A stretch of DNA of 64,000 bases, from contig CBDEGK010000008.1 in NCBI GenBank assembly GCA_965237855.1, forward strand, positions 434,001 through 498,000. Reading direction: 5' to 3'. How positions within the stretch are numbered: position 1 is the first letter of the stretch; each line of letters starts with the position of its first letter. Below, piece by piece: positions 52,623 to 62,099 of this stretch. The notes under the pieces are model-generated. The model searched no databases and was not told the origin of the DNA. It saw only the letters and a list, made by a program, of their open reading frames with translations. The position numbers and the translations under genes are program-made. The DNA is from CBDEGK01 sp965237855 (lineage in GTDB: Bacteria; Pseudomonadota; Gammaproteobacteria; Pseudomonadales; Halieaceae).

Positions 52623-53897
52623 CTAAGTCATTGCCAGTTTCTGCCTGAGGCTGGCCAGTTTCACACACACCACGAATGCCCTTGCAGTTTCCTGCACTTC
52701 TTGCAGTGAAGGGAAGGTCGGTGCCAGCCGGATATTGCTGTCCTGGGGATCTTCTCCGTAGGGGTAGGTGGCACCAGCGGGGGTAAGCTTCACACCGATG
52801 CTGTTGGCCAGCTCAACGATTTCGCGGGCCAGGCCGGGCCGGGATTCAAAGGAAACAAAGTAACCACCCTGCGGTCGGGTCCAGTCGCCCATTCCACTAT
52901 CACCCAGTTCTTGCTCCAGGGTGTCGAGCACGGCGGAGAAGCGGGGCGCGATAATTGCCCGGTGTTTTTCCATGTGCGCCTGTATGTCCGCGGCATCCCT
53001 AAGCAGGCGTATATGGCGCAATTGGTTGACCTTGTCCGGGCCAATGGTTGAGTAGCCCAGGTGATCGGTGAGGCTTGCCATTGTGCCTGGGCCCGAGGCA
53101 AGAAAAGATACCCCGGCCCCGGCAAAAGTGATCTTGGAGGTGGAGCCAAATTGCACCACCCGGTCTTCGCTAGCGGACGCCTGGCAGTAATCACTGATGG
53201 CTGCCAGTGTCGGCGCTGAATCGGTGAGGCTGTGCACCGCGTAGGCATTGTCCCACATCACCAGGAAATCGCTTGCGCCGAGAGTGTCCAATTTGGCGAT
53301 CCGGGCAACGGTTTCGTCATCATAGACACAGCCGGTGGGATTGGAAAAGCGCGGTACGCACCAGATGCCCTTGATGGAATGGTCGTCGGCAACCAGCCTT
53401 TCCACCGCATCCATGTCGGGACCGGTGTCGAGCAGGGGCACAGTGATCATGTCTAAACCCAGGTATTCAGTAACAGCAAAGTGACGATCATAGCCGGGCA
53501 CCGGACAGAGGAACTTGACCGCGCCCTGGTCTTTCCAGGCGCTGTCACCAAAACCGCGGTTCATGGCGTAATCCAGCACCATGTACATCAGGCTGAGGCT
53601 GCTATTACCACCCACCAGGGTGTTGTCGGCCGAGCAGCCCAATATGTCGGCGAACAGGCTTCTGGCCTCCGCTATGCCGGCCAGGCCACCGTAGTTGCGT
53701 ACGTCTGTACCGTTGCTATCCAGAAAATCACCGTCCAGGATGCCATCGAGGCTGTCAGACAGGGCGACCTGTTCAGCGCAGGGTTTGCCGCGGGTCAGAT
53801 CCAGCGCCAGGTTCAGCGCGGTGAGTTCGCGATATTGGGTTTCCTGTTCGGCCAGCTCTGCCTGCAACTGCTCGCGTGTCATCTGGTCTAAATGCAC
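52623..53897 (-). CDS. PLP-dependent aminotransferase (Aminotran_MocR / aspartate type)
   Basis: A 424-residue fold-type I aminotransferase. The N-terminal segment LALDLTRGKPCAEQV and the DVRNYGGLAGI motif mark the subgroup that includes the actinobacterial aspartate aminotransferase. The PLP lysine is in FGSTSKITFAG. I prefer the GTG at 53897 because GGAGGA stands just before it; an in-frame ATG follows 15 bases later (MTREQLQAEL). It is divergent from lon. Aspartate is the most likely amino donor, by family only. Confidence 0.85.
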   Translation of the reverse strand: MHLDQMTREQLQAELAEQETQYRELTALNLALDLTRGKPCAEQVALSDSLDGILDGDFLDSNGTDVRNYGGLAGIAEARSLFADILGCSADNTLVGGNSSLSLMYMVLDYAMNRGFGDSAWKDQGAVKFLCPVPGYDRHFAVTEYLGLDMITVPLLDTGPDMDAVERLVADDHSIKGIWCVPRFSNPTGCVYDDETVARIAKLDTLGASDFLVMWDNAYAVHSLTDSAPTLAAISDYCQASASEDRVVQFGSTSKITFAGAGVSFLASGPGTMASLTDHLGYSTIGPDKVNQLRHIRLLRDAADIQAHMEKHRAIIAPRFSAVLDTLEQELGDSGMGDWTRPQGGYFVSFESRPGLAREIVELANSIGVKLTPAGATYPYGEDPQDSNIRLAPTFPSLQEVQETARAFVVCVKLASLRQKLAMT

Positions 53898-53947
53898 GGG
53901 ATCCTCCGATAAGCATCTCAAATGGGGGCACCGATTATAGCCGTTCA

Positions 53948-53975
53948 TTGAAAAAGCGGAAAATGTCTCCATTAA
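53948..53975 (+). promoter_or_regulatory. Candidate sigma-32 heat-shock promoter of lon
   Basis: TTGAAA, 13 bases, then CTCCATTAA resembles the sigma-32 consensus (CTTGAAA, 11-16 bases, CCCCATNT). It lies about 40 bases upstream of lon, a known heat-shock gene. Confidence 0.55.
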
Positions 53976-54013
53976 CTGCTACATAGTACTAGTAAAGGAC
54001 GGTAGAGCTGCCC

Positions 54014-56443
54014 ATGAAAGACAAATCTGTCGACGACGCTGAGATCGTCAATGGCGAGGTCATTGAGCCGGATAGCCATGACCTGGCGGTGGCCGATGAC
54101 GTGTTGCCAGACACCCTGCACTTGATGCCCATTGCCAGCCGACCCTATTTCCCGGGCCAGGTGCAGCCGGTGATTGTGAATGTGCAGCAGTGGCAGAGCA
54201 CTTTGCAAGCCGTTGGCAAAGAGGGACACCGATTGCTCGGGCTGGTCTATGTTGATGGCGTGGACGTCGATCGGGCTCAGGCCTCGGATTTTCCGACAAT
54301 GGGTTGCGTTGTGCGCCTGCATCGTCTGCCCTCTGGCAACGACACCGCGGGCCAATTCATGGTGCAGGGGGTTAAGCGCTTTCGTATTGTACGTTGGCTG
54401 AATGACAAGCCACCCTTTCTGGCCCAGGTGGAGTATCCCAAGAGCCAGGGCAAAAAAGACAGTGATGAGGTCAAGGCCTATGCCATGGCCCTGATCAAGG
54501 AGATCAAAGAGCTGTTGCCGCTGAACCCGCTTTACAGCGAAGAATTGAAGCAATACCTGTCTCATTTCAGTCCCAATGAACCCTCCCTGTTGGCCGACTT
54601 TTCTGCCGCCCTGACCACGGCCAGCGGCCAGCAGCTACAGGAAATTCTGGACACCCTGCCACTGCTTTCGCGGATGGAAAAGGTGTTGGCGCTGCTGCGT
54701 AAAGAGCGGGAGGTGGCCGAGCTACAGGGCCAGATTTCCGAGCAGGTGAATCAGCAGGTATCCGCCCAGCAGCGGGAGTTCTTTCTCAAGGAACAGCTCA
54801 AGGTTATCCAGAAGGAACTGGGCATCTCCAAGGATGACAAGACTGCCGATGCTGACGAATTTGAAGCGCGACTAAAGGACCTGGTGTTACCCGAGCTGGT
54901 ACAGAAGCGAATCGACGAGGAATTGAACAAACTGTCCTACCTGGAAGTGGGTTCACCGGAATACGGGGTGACGCGCAACTACCTGGACTGGGCCACCTCA
55001 GTGCCCTGGGGGAAATACTCCGAGGATATTCTCGACCTGCCGCACGCCCGCAAAGTGCTGGCTGAACACCACGATGGTCTGGAGGATGTCAAAGAGCGCA
55101 TCGTGGAATTCCTCGCGGTGGGCAGTTTTCGCGGTGAAATATCCGGATCGATTTTGCTATTGGTGGGGCCGCCCGGTGTTGGCAAAACTTCTATAGGTCG
55201 TTCGGTGGCCGACGCCCTGGGGCGGGAGTTCTATCGGTTTAGCCTGGGAGGGATGCGTGACGAGGCGGAGATCAAGGGTCATCGTCGTACCTATGTTGGC
55301 GCCTTGCCCGGCAAACTGATCCAGGCACTCAAGGAAGTAAAGGTGTCAAACCCGGTCATCATGCTCGATGAGATCGACAAGATTGGCAGCTCCTACCAGG
55401 GTGATCCGGCCTCGGCGCTACTGGAGGTGTTGGACCCGGAACAGAACAGTGAATTTATGGACCACTACCTGGACCTGCGAGTAGATCTGTCCAAGGTGTT
55501 GTTCATTTGTATCGCCAATCAGCTGGATACCATTCCCGGGCCGTTGTTGGATCGCATGGAAACCATTCGCCTCTCTGGCTACATCGCCGAAGAAAAACTG
55601 GTCATCGCCCGCAATCATTTGTGGCCGCGCCTGCTGGAGCGTCACGGCGTTGAGGATGAGCAGATACGCATAAACGAGGCCGGTCTCAAATATGTCATCG
55701 ATGCCTATTGTCGAGAGGCGGGCGTCCGCAATCTGGAAAAGCAGATGGCCAGGGTAATTCGCAAGGGCGTGGTCAAATTGTTGGAGGGTGAGGAAAGCAA
55801 AATTAGGGTCGGCAAGAAGGACATTGAAGAGTTGCTGGGCCAGCCGCCCTTCGGTAGCGACAAACCGCTGCGCGGCTTGGGGGTGGTCACGGGCCTGGCC
55901 TGGACCAGTATGGGTGGCACTACCCTGGGTGTAGAAGCGAGCCAGGTCCACACCCTCAATCGGGGCTTCAAGTTGACCGGGCAATTGGGCGATGTCATGA
56001 AGGAGTCGGCGGAAATTGCCTACAGCTACTTGATGGCGCATTTGAAGGATTACGGTTGCCCGCGGGATTATTTCGATACCAGTATGGTGCATCTGCATGT
56101 GCCGGAGGGCGCCACGCCCAAGGATGGCCCCAGTGCCGGCGTCACCATGGCCACCGCCTTGTTGTCACTGGCGCGCAAGGAACGAATTCGCAGGCCCCTG
56201 GCTATGACCGGGGAGCTAACCCTGACTGGTCAGGTACTACCGGTGGGTGGTATCCGCGAGAAAGTGATTGCCGCCCGCCGCAGTAAGGTGATGGAGCTGA
56301 TTCTGCCTGCCGGCAACAAGAAGGACTTCGAAGAATTGCCGGATTACCTGCGTGAAGACATCAATGTTCATTTCGCCAAGACCTATCGCGATGTGTTTCA
56401 TTTCGTTTTCGACGATCACCTGGATGATCAGGCGCTGCACTAG
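54014..56443 (+). CDS. lon: ATP-dependent protease Lon
   Basis: An 809-residue AAA+ protease for damaged and regulatory proteins. The N-terminal LON substrate domain is at about 35-230 after a 30-residue acidic extension. A coiled coil follows, and then the AAA+ module with Walker A GPPGVGKT at 385-392. The protease domain has the Ser707-Lys750 dyad (KDGPSAGVTM; GGIREKVIAARR). A heat-shock-like promoter lies upstream. It ends 10 bases before a convergent DUF2182 gene. Confidence 0.98.
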   Translation: MKDKSVDDAEIVNGEVIEPDSHDLAVADDVLPDTLHLMPIASRPYFPGQVQPVIVNVQQWQSTLQAVGKEGHRLLGLVYVDGVDVDRAQASDFPTMGCVVRLHRLPSGNDTAGQFMVQGVKRFRIVRWLNDKPPFLAQVEYPKSQGKKDSDEVKAYAMALIKEIKELLPLNPLYSEELKQYLSHFSPNEPSLLADFSAALTTASGQQLQEILDTLPLLSRMEKVLALLRKEREVAELQGQISEQVNQQVSAQQREFFLKEQLKVIQKELGISKDDKTADADEFEARLKDLVLPELVQKRIDEELNKLSYLEVGSPEYGVTRNYLDWATSVPWGKYSEDILDLPHARKVLAEHHDGLEDVKERIVEFLAVGSFRGEISGSILLLVGPPGVGKTSIGRSVADALGREFYRFSLGGMRDEAEIKGHRRTYVGALPGKLIQALKEVKVSNPVIMLDEIDKIGSSYQGDPASALLEVLDPEQNSEFMDHYLDLRVDLSKVLFICIANQLDTIPGPLLDRMETIRLSGYIAEEKLVIARNHLWPRLLERHGVEDEQIRINEAGLKYVIDAYCREAGVRNLEKQMARVIRKGVVKLLEGEESKIRVGKKDIEELLGQPPFGSDKPLRGLGVVTGLAWTSMGGTTLGVEASQVHTLNRGFKLTGQLGDVMKESAEIAYSYLMAHLKDYGCPRDYFDTSMVHLHVPEGATPKDGPSAGVTMATALLSLARKERIRRPLAMTGELTLTGQVLPVGGIREKVIAARRSKVMELILPAGNKKDFEELPDYLREDINVHFAKTYRDVFHFVFDDHLDDQALH

Positions 56444-56453
56444 TTTGCGACTA

Positions 56454-57197
56454 CTACAGAGTCCCACTTAAAACCATTCCAGCCACAATCATCAGGCTAC
56501 CGGTCACGCGACTGCTGTAGCGGGGGAAGGGCAGCAGTTTTTCAGCCAGGACGAACAGGGTTATTAATGCAATCCACACCAGGTTCATCACGCCACCCAG
56601 GAATAACAGCCCCATTAACACCCAGCAGCAGCCCAGGCAGAACAGGCCGTGATGCACGCCCATAAGCATTGCGCCTCCCTCACCGTTGCGCCAGTTCTCG
56701 GAGATGAACTGTACCGGGTTGCGACACTTTTCCAGGCAAGCTTCTTTTACTGGCAGCATCTGGTAGACACCTGCGGCGATCAACAAGCCCGCGCCAAAGA
56801 GTGTGCTATTTGTCGCCATCATTGGGGACAGCAGTGAGGCTTCATCAAGAGCCCATTGCAATAGAGTGGCGCCCAAGCTGAACAACACCCATACCAGTAA
56901 ATAGCCAATCACAAATACAAACGTGGCGGCTATTGGCGCTCCATCTGCGGCGGCTTTACGCGCAACAGCGGCGTAGATCAACACCGTGGGAGTCACTGAC
57001 GGCAGCATCATGCCCACCATCATGATGGCCCACATCATCAGCATCAGTAGGAAATAGGAGGCATCCCATACCGGTATCTGCATGGGCATTTTCACGGTGA
57101 ATAGGTACCACCAGCACAACAGCAATACAGCGACGATGGAGCCGAGGATGACGGTCAGGTCACGGCGGGGCAGTCGATTATCAATGGCGAATAACAC
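56454..57197 (-). CDS. DUF2182 membrane protein
   Basis: A 247-residue inner-membrane protein with about six helices. The family's motifs are MMVGMMLPSVTPTVLIYAAVARK, the PVKEACLEKCRNPVQF cysteines in the middle, and MGVHHGLFCLGCCWVLM. These His, Cys and Met residues in membrane segments suggest metal binding, which is how the family is annotated (COG5486, predicted metal-binding membrane protein), but no substrate is proven. Its start overlaps the DUF1326 gene by 17 bases. Confidence 0.88.
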   Translation of the reverse strand: MLFAIDNRLPRRDLTVILGSIVAVLLLCWWYLFTVKMPMQIPVWDASYFLLMLMMWAIMMVGMMLPSVTPTVLIYAAVARKAAADGAPIAATFVFVIGYLLVWVLFSLGATLLQWALDEASLLSPMMATNSTLFGAGLLIAAGVYQMLPVKEACLEKCRNPVQFISENWRNGEGGAMLMGVHHGLFCLGCCWVLMGLLFLGGVMNLVWIALITLFVLAEKLLPFPRYSSRVTGSLMIVAGMVLSGTL

Positions 57198-57822
57198 CGT
57201 CCTGGTTCATGTGCAGCTGACTGAACTGGCCATAGCTGTCACTGAACTCGTAGTGCATGCTTGGATCAGCGCTAACGCGTGAACTGCCTGATCCCATCTC
57301 CGCATAGGTGTACTCGAAGCCATTGGGAAGATGTATACCAGCGCGGCTTTCAGAACCATCGAAGGGGCTAATGCAGGGGCTGCCGCTGGAAGTCACCAGC
57401 CCGTCTACCGTAACACTGGCTTTGCGGGCATCCACATCAATGCTGATTTCGATCGGGGCGTAGAGCGTCTCCAGAAACTCGCTCATGGTACTGCCAAACA
57501 CGTAAAAGTGAGTGGCACCCGGCGCAGTGGACTCACCGTGGGCTATTTTTCGCAACGCCTCGCGCTGCTCATCGGTGGCTCGCTCATCGATAATCACCTG
57601 GCAGCGTCCATTGCCCTCGGCAATCTCCCCCGGCCAGCTGGCCAGATAGACCATGGCCAGACCATCGAGCTCGATGTCATTGAAGTTACCTTCTTCAATG
57701 TCGCAGTTGGTAACTGCCTGACAGTAACCATGGGTGGAGGGCGAACTGAATTGACAGGGACAACCGTAGGCGCAGTTGCAGTTAGCGTAACTGGTACCTC
57801 TTAACATCCACTGATCAGACAT
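57181..57822 (-). CDS. DUF1326 cysteine-rich protein
   Basis: A 213-residue soluble protein beginning MSDQWMLRGTSYANCNCAYG. A dense set of cysteines (15, 17, 21, 23, then 34 and 40) in NCNCAYGCPCQF suggests a metal or Fe-S site. The rest is an alpha/beta domain (VYLASWPGEIAEGNGRCQVI). I chose the ATG at 57822; the frame is open 121 codons further left but lies over the bepA-like gene in another frame. It is always found with DUF2182 in my recollection, so the pair probably works together. Confidence 0.88.
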   Translation of the reverse strand: MSDQWMLRGTSYANCNCAYGCPCQFSSPSTHGYCQAVTNCDIEEGNFNDIELDGLAMVYLASWPGEIAEGNGRCQVIIDERATDEQREALRKIAHGESTAPGATHFYVFGSTMSEFLETLYAPIEISIDVDARKASVTVDGLVTSSGSPCISPFDGSESRAGIHLPNGFEYTYAEMGSGSSRVSADPSMHYEFSDSYGQFSQLHMNQDGVIRH

Positions 57823-57907
57823 CACAGTCACCGCATTTACGAAAAATGTTTTTATAACATAGACCAGTAAGGCCAGTCCGGCAACCGGGTCTGCGGACGA
57901 TGCAGAG

Positions 57908-59356
57908 TTAACGCCCGCCCAGGGCATTCCCCAATGCCCGAATGTAGTCCATGCGCTCACGAATTCGCAGCTTGGTGAGTTCGTCATCTGCCAGCGGGAA
58001 GGCGTAGGAGAGTTGCTTGTAGGCCTCTCCCAGCTGCCCATTGAAGAGCAGGTACTCGGCGCGGGATTGGTGATAGCCCAGGGCCTTGCCGGCAATGCGC
58101 TGAACTTCCGAGAGGGCAAACCACAAGTTGGGGTCATTGGGCTTATTGCGAGTGTGGGCGAATAAGAGTTTTTCGGCGGCTTCATAGCGGCCGGATTGGT
58201 AGTAGGCCGTGGCCAGGTTCATGGTCAGCGGGTGGTTCTTCGGTGCCAGTTTTAACTCTCGCTGTAGCAAGTCGATAGCGTCGTCGAACTGGCCATCGCC
58301 GGTATAAATCTCGGCTTCCGCCAGCTTGTAAGTGGCGTTCGCGGGGGAAAAATCACGCAATGGCTTCAACAACTTGCGCGCCTCGTCGTATTGTTTCTCG
58401 CGGGCCAGCGCCAATACCAAACCATATTGGGCGGCCTCGGCGTGCCGGCCGCCGGCATCGCGCATGCGCCGGAAATAGCCGACTGCATCGTCGTGTTCAC
58501 CCTGGAAGCTGAGTTCGACCCGCATGCGCATCAGGTGAAACTCTGGGTTATCGGTATACATGCGCGCTGGATATTGCCGGGCCCGGTTGCGTCCATCGGC
58601 AACACGGGAACTGGTAATCGGGTGAGTCATCAGGAACTCGGGTGGCCGGGCACCGTAGGAGCGCGAATCTGCGATCATGACCTCGAACATGGCGGCGGCA
58701 CCGCCGGGGTCAAAGCCCGCGGCTGCCAGGTTCTGTATTCCCACCCGGTCAGCCTCTTGTTCGTGCAGGCGGCTATAACGAAGGCTTTCCTGCTGGGCGG
58801 CGGCTTGTCCGCCCATCATCGCCGCCATACCTGCTTCGCCGGCACCCGCAGCCACGGCCACCAGGCCGCCTAATAATCCGATCATGCTCATGGTGCTGGA
58901 CTTCTTCTGGGCGTCTATACCGCGGGCAAAATGGCGTTGGCTGAGGTGCCCCAATTCGTGGGTAAGCACAGAGGCCAGCTGAGCCTCCGATTCTGCTTTC
59001 ATGATCAGGCCGTTGTGAACACCGACCACGCCGCCGGGAACAGCAAAGGCATTAATGCTCTTAGCGTTGACCACCACAATATCCAGGCGGCGGTCCTTCA
59101 ATTGACTGGTCGCCGCCAGGTGGTAAACCAGGGTTTCTACGTAGTCTTCGAGGATGGCATCGGCAACCACCGGCGCCTGCCGTCTGAAGGATAGCAGCCA
59201 GGCGCGCCCCATGTAGTATTCCTGCCCCAGTGAGGTTACGTAGGAATCACCCAGGCTGGGAATGTCCGCTGATTGTGATTGGCAAACAGAACTGAGCAAC
59301 AACAGGGTGCTGAGAAGTAGCGATCGCTGCAGGGCTTTAAAGGTCGTTGCTGGCAT
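57908..59356 (-). CDS. bepA: BepA-like M48 zinc metalloprotease with TPRs
   Basis: A 482-residue periplasmic protease-chaperone. A signal peptide (LLLSTLLLLSSVCQSQSA) is followed by the M48 domain with HELGH at 133-137 and the third zinc ligand in LHEQEADRVG. The C-terminal half is TPR-like (AKYDEARKLLKPL, ELKLAPKNHPLTMNLATAYYQSGRYEAAEKLL). BepA (YfgC) promotes assembly or degradation of LptD and other outer-membrane proteins. It is followed upstream on the same strand by cmoB, six bases away. Confidence 0.92.
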   Translation of the reverse strand: MPATTFKALQRSLLLSTLLLLSSVCQSQSADIPSLGDSYVTSLGQEYYMGRAWLLSFRRQAPVVADAILEDYVETLVYHLAATSQLKDRRLDIVVVNAKSINAFAVPGGVVGVHNGLIMKAESEAQLASVLTHELGHLSQRHFARGIDAQKKSSTMSMIGLLGGLVAVAAGAGEAGMAAMMGGQAAAQQESLRYSRLHEQEADRVGIQNLAAAGFDPGGAAAMFEVMIADSRSYGARPPEFLMTHPITSSRVADGRNRARQYPARMYTDNPEFHLMRMRVELSFQGEHDDAVGYFRRMRDAGGRHAEAAQYGLVLALAREKQYDEARKLLKPLRDFSPANATYKLAEAEIYTGDGQFDDAIDLLQRELKLAPKNHPLTMNLATAYYQSGRYEAAEKLLFAHTRNKPNDPNLWFALSEVQRIAGKALGYHQSRAEYLLFNGQLGEAYKQLSYAFPLADDELTKLRIRERMDYIRALGNALGGR

Positions 59357-59362
59357 AGGGGT

Positions 59363-60334
59363 CTATTTGCTCGCGGTGAAGATGGCTCGGCGCGGTGCCG
59401 GGTAGCCCTCAATCGTTTTCGATGGGTTTTCAGGATCCAGAAAGTCAGTCAGTGAATGGAACTGCATCCACTCGGTGCTGCGTTGTTCTTCGGCGGTGGT
59501 GACAGTGACATCGACCAGGGAGATGTCGTTGAAACCGAGTTTTTCCAACCACAGGGCCAGCATGGCACAACTGGGGATAAACCAGACATTGCCCATGCGT
59601 GCATAACGAGCGCTGGGTACCAGGCAGTCTGTTTCGCCGCCTTCTATAACCAGCGTTTCAAGCACCAGTTCACCGTTGGGTCTCAGCGCGTCTTTGAGCT
59701 CCTGCAAATGATCGAAGGGAGATCGGCGATGGTAGAGAATACCCATGGAAAACACGCTGTCGAATGCTTCCAGGCTGGCAGGCAGATGCTGAATTCCCAG
59801 TGGTAAAACCCAGGCGGCGGGATTTTGAATATATTGCTGTAAGGCCCAGAACTGAACAACGAACAACGGGGTTGGATCAATGCCAATAACTTCGTTGGCA
59901 CCGGCCCCGAGCATTCGCCAGCAGTGATAGCCGCTGCCGCAGCCCACGTCCAACACGCGCCTGCCCTGTAGCGGTTGGATAGCGTTCTGCAGTCGTTCCC
60001 ATTTCATGTCCGAGCGCCACTCGGTATCAATGTGCACGCCAAACAACTCGAAGGGGCCTTTGCGCCAGGGGTGCAGCGCTTTCAATGCCAGCTCTAGCTG
60101 TTCGCACTCCCGATCATTGAGATCGCCGTGTTGGCCAACCGATACGGTGGCCTGGTTTAGCTTGATATGGTCGGGCAGAACCTGCGGCAATTGTTTAAGC
60201 GCCTCCAGCCAACCCGACAGGTCGCCGTAGCGGCGCTCGTGAAAGTCCTCTGCGATCTGCTCCAGCAGGCAGTCCGCCCAGGTTTGCATCTCGCCACCCT
60301 GCCAGCGTTCGACCAGAGGTTGGTAGTTGATCAT
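59363..60334 (-). CDS. cmoB: tRNA U34 carboxymethyltransferase
   Basis: CmoB transfers the carboxymethyl group of carboxy-SAM to ho5U34 of tRNA. The 323-residue protein has the family's exact length. SAM motif I is VLDVGCGSGYHCWRM, and the conserved FAVHIDTEW-like segment appears as FGVHIDTEWRSDMKWER. Its ATG overlaps the cmoA stop (ATGA), so the two enzymes are translated together. Confidence 0.96.
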   Translation of the reverse strand: MINYQPLVERWQGGEMQTWADCLLEQIAEDFHERRYGDLSGWLEALKQLPQVLPDHIKLNQATVSVGQHGDLNDRECEQLELALKALHPWRKGPFELFGVHIDTEWRSDMKWERLQNAIQPLQGRRVLDVGCGSGYHCWRMLGAGANEVIGIDPTPLFVVQFWALQQYIQNPAAWVLPLGIQHLPASLEAFDSVFSMGILYHRRSPFDHLQELKDALRPNGELVLETLVIEGGETDCLVPSARYARMGNVWFIPSCAMLALWLEKLGFNDISLVDVTVTTAEEQRSTEWMQFHSLTDFLDPENPSKTIEGYPAPRRAIFTASK

Positions 60335-61062
60335 TTCAGTGCAACAAGCGAGGCAAAGTTAAAACACTGGAACCACACGTCACAGCTGCCAAAGCCGGCT
60401 TGCCGCATGCGCTGGCGATGGCTGTCCAGACTTTCCGGTACCAGCACATTCTCCAGCGCGGAGCGTTTTTGGGCGACTTCCAGGTCACTGTAACCGTTGG
60501 CTTTTTTGAATTCGTGGTGCAGGTCGATATTGAGCTGGTTCAAATGGGGGTCTTCAAATATGACTTTCTCTGAAAGGACAAGAATGCCGCCGGGTCGAAG
60601 GCCGCAGTAAATTCGCTCGATCAACTCCGCGCGCTCGACCGGGTCGATAAATTGAAGGGTGAAATTGAGCACCACCATGGAGGCGTTCTCGATAGCACAG
60701 TCGCGTACATCCATGCAGCGAAGATTGACCGGGGTATCGTGGCTGTCGGTGTCGATGATGCTGCGACAGCGCTGGATCATGGGTTCAGAATTGTCGACAC
60801 CGATAAGGGTGCAGTTTTCGACCCGGGTATGTTGGCGCATGGCCAGGGTGGAGGCTCCGAGGGAGCAGCCCAGGTCATAGAGATTGCTGTTTGGCATGGC
60901 ATGACGCCCGGCCAGTAATCCGGTCATGGCGATAATCGTGGTATAGCCCGGCACAGATCGCTTGATCATGTCGGGAAAAACCCCAACCACCTCATCATCG
61001 AAGGCGAATGCGGCAGGTTCTGACAAGGTCTGTGAGTATAGGGTGTCGCGGGTGTTGTTCAC
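60331..61062 (-). CDS. cmoA: Carboxy-SAM synthase
   Basis: CmoA makes carboxy-SAM from SAM and prephenate, the donor used by CmoB. The 243-residue protein has the methyltransferase motif LYDLGCSLGAST and the conserved VFPDMIKRSVPGY segment. The gene overlaps cmoB by four bases. Its upstream region, shared with the divergent hydrolase gene, is rich in TGTAT/ATACA repeats. Confidence 0.95.
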   Translation of the reverse strand: MNNTRDTLYSQTLSEPAAFAFDDEVVGVFPDMIKRSVPGYTTIIAMTGLLAGRHAMPNSNLYDLGCSLGASTLAMRQHTRVENCTLIGVDNSEPMIQRCRSIIDTDSHDTPVNLRCMDVRDCAIENASMVVLNFTLQFIDPVERAELIERIYCGLRPGGILVLSEKVIFEDPHLNQLNIDLHHEFKKANGYSDLEVAQKRSALENVLVPESLDSHRQRMRQAGFGSCDVWFQCFNFASLVALK

Positions 61063-61108
61063 GCAGATAGCGCCGAAATCGGGCTAAATATACTAGCACA
61101 GCTGGTCG

Positions 61109-61163
61109 ATACATTGTATGTACTGTATCCCGGCCGAGCATGGAATAATGGGATGTATTGACA
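61109..61163. promoter_or_regulatory. Divergent control region with palindrome and -35-like box
   Basis: ATACATTGTAT is a perfect palindrome at 61109-61119, followed by more TGTAC/TGTAT words, and TTGACA stands at 61158-61163 as a -35 candidate for the rightward hydrolase gene. No strong -10 follows at the right distance (TTATTC is the best). The palindrome may be an operator. Confidence 0.35.
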
Positions 61164-61207
61164 CATATTATGTACAAACATCGTTATTCATTTCAGAAGA
61201 GACAGAT

Positions 61208-62023
61208 ATGCCCGCTACCAGTCTTTCATTCGCCGCACCAACTCCCCCCAAAATCAGGCATAGCCTGCTTGAGCTGAGTCGTATTTTCCTGGAGGCGGGA
61301 TGCATGGTCGCTCTGCGGCCCCTACTGGGTAGATTTCCCAAAGGGGATGGACATACCGTGATGACCCTGCCAGGTTTTTTTGGCGCCGATGGCTCGACTG
61401 CATCATTGCGCAAGTATCTGAGCAAGCAGGGCTACCACGCGATGCCCTGGGGGCTGGGTCGCAATGTGCCGGAGGAAGGCATGAAGGGCATGGACGAGGC
61501 CATGGCGTTTCGGCGGGAAATGGAAGAGATACTGGCCGAAATGATCGGCATGGAGGTCCAGCGCAGTGGCGGTAAGGTCAGCCTGGTAGGTTGGAGTCTG
61601 GGTGGTTTGTATGCCACTGGTATCGCCCACCGTTATCCCGAGCTGGTGCGCCAGGTCGTTACCCTGGGAACGCCCTTCGGTGATCCCCGTGGCACAGCGC
61701 TTTATGCCGTATTGCAGCGTCTCTACCAGGGCCAGGTGACCGAGGAAACCATGAATGAATGGATTGGATTTACCTTTGCGGGTGAGTTGAGCGTACCGGT
61801 CACCGCGCTGTATAGCCTGACCGATGGCATTGTCGGCAAGGACATCGCGCTGCTGCCGGAGCATCCCATGATGGAGAATATTGCCGTTATGGCCAGCCAC
61901 GTGGGTTTCCCTTTTAATCCACTGGTGAGAGGGGTGCTGGCCGAGCGCCTGGCGCAGTTGGAGGGCCACTGGCAACCCTATTCAGCCCCTAGTCTGCGAC
62001 CATTTGTGCATCAACCTGCGTAG
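61208..62023 (+). CDS. Alpha/beta hydrolase (lipase-like)
   Basis: A 271-residue cytoplasmic alpha/beta hydrolase. The nucleophile Ser130 is in GWSLGG (128-133), and TLPGFFGADGSTASL near 53 resembles the oxyanion region of triacylglycerol-lipase-like proteins. A further element is VTLGTPFGDPRG. The ATG at 61208 was chosen for the AGAAGAGA upstream; the frame is open 30 codons further left without similarity. The substrate is unknown. It is divergent from cmoA. Confidence 0.82.
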   Translation: MPATSLSFAAPTPPKIRHSLLELSRIFLEAGCMVALRPLLGRFPKGDGHTVMTLPGFFGADGSTASLRKYLSKQGYHAMPWGLGRNVPEEGMKGMDEAMAFRREMEEILAEMIGMEVQRSGGKVSLVGWSLGGLYATGIAHRYPELVRQVVTLGTPFGDPRGTALYAVLQRLYQGQVTEETMNEWIGFTFAGELSVPVTALYSLTDGIVGKDIALLPEHPMMENIAVMASHVGFPFNPLVRGVLAERLAQLEGHWQPYSAPSLRPFVHQPA

Positions 62024-62099
62024 GTGGCCCCGTACTAGCTATTTAAGAAACTTTAGTTAATAGTATTGCCTTCGCCGTTACATATACTGAGGAGGTCAT

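Noticed and set aside
57823..58185. 121-codon upstream extension of the DUF1326 frame.
   Set aside because: It overlaps the BepA-like gene in another frame and lacks family similarity. The conserved protein begins at the ATG at 57822.
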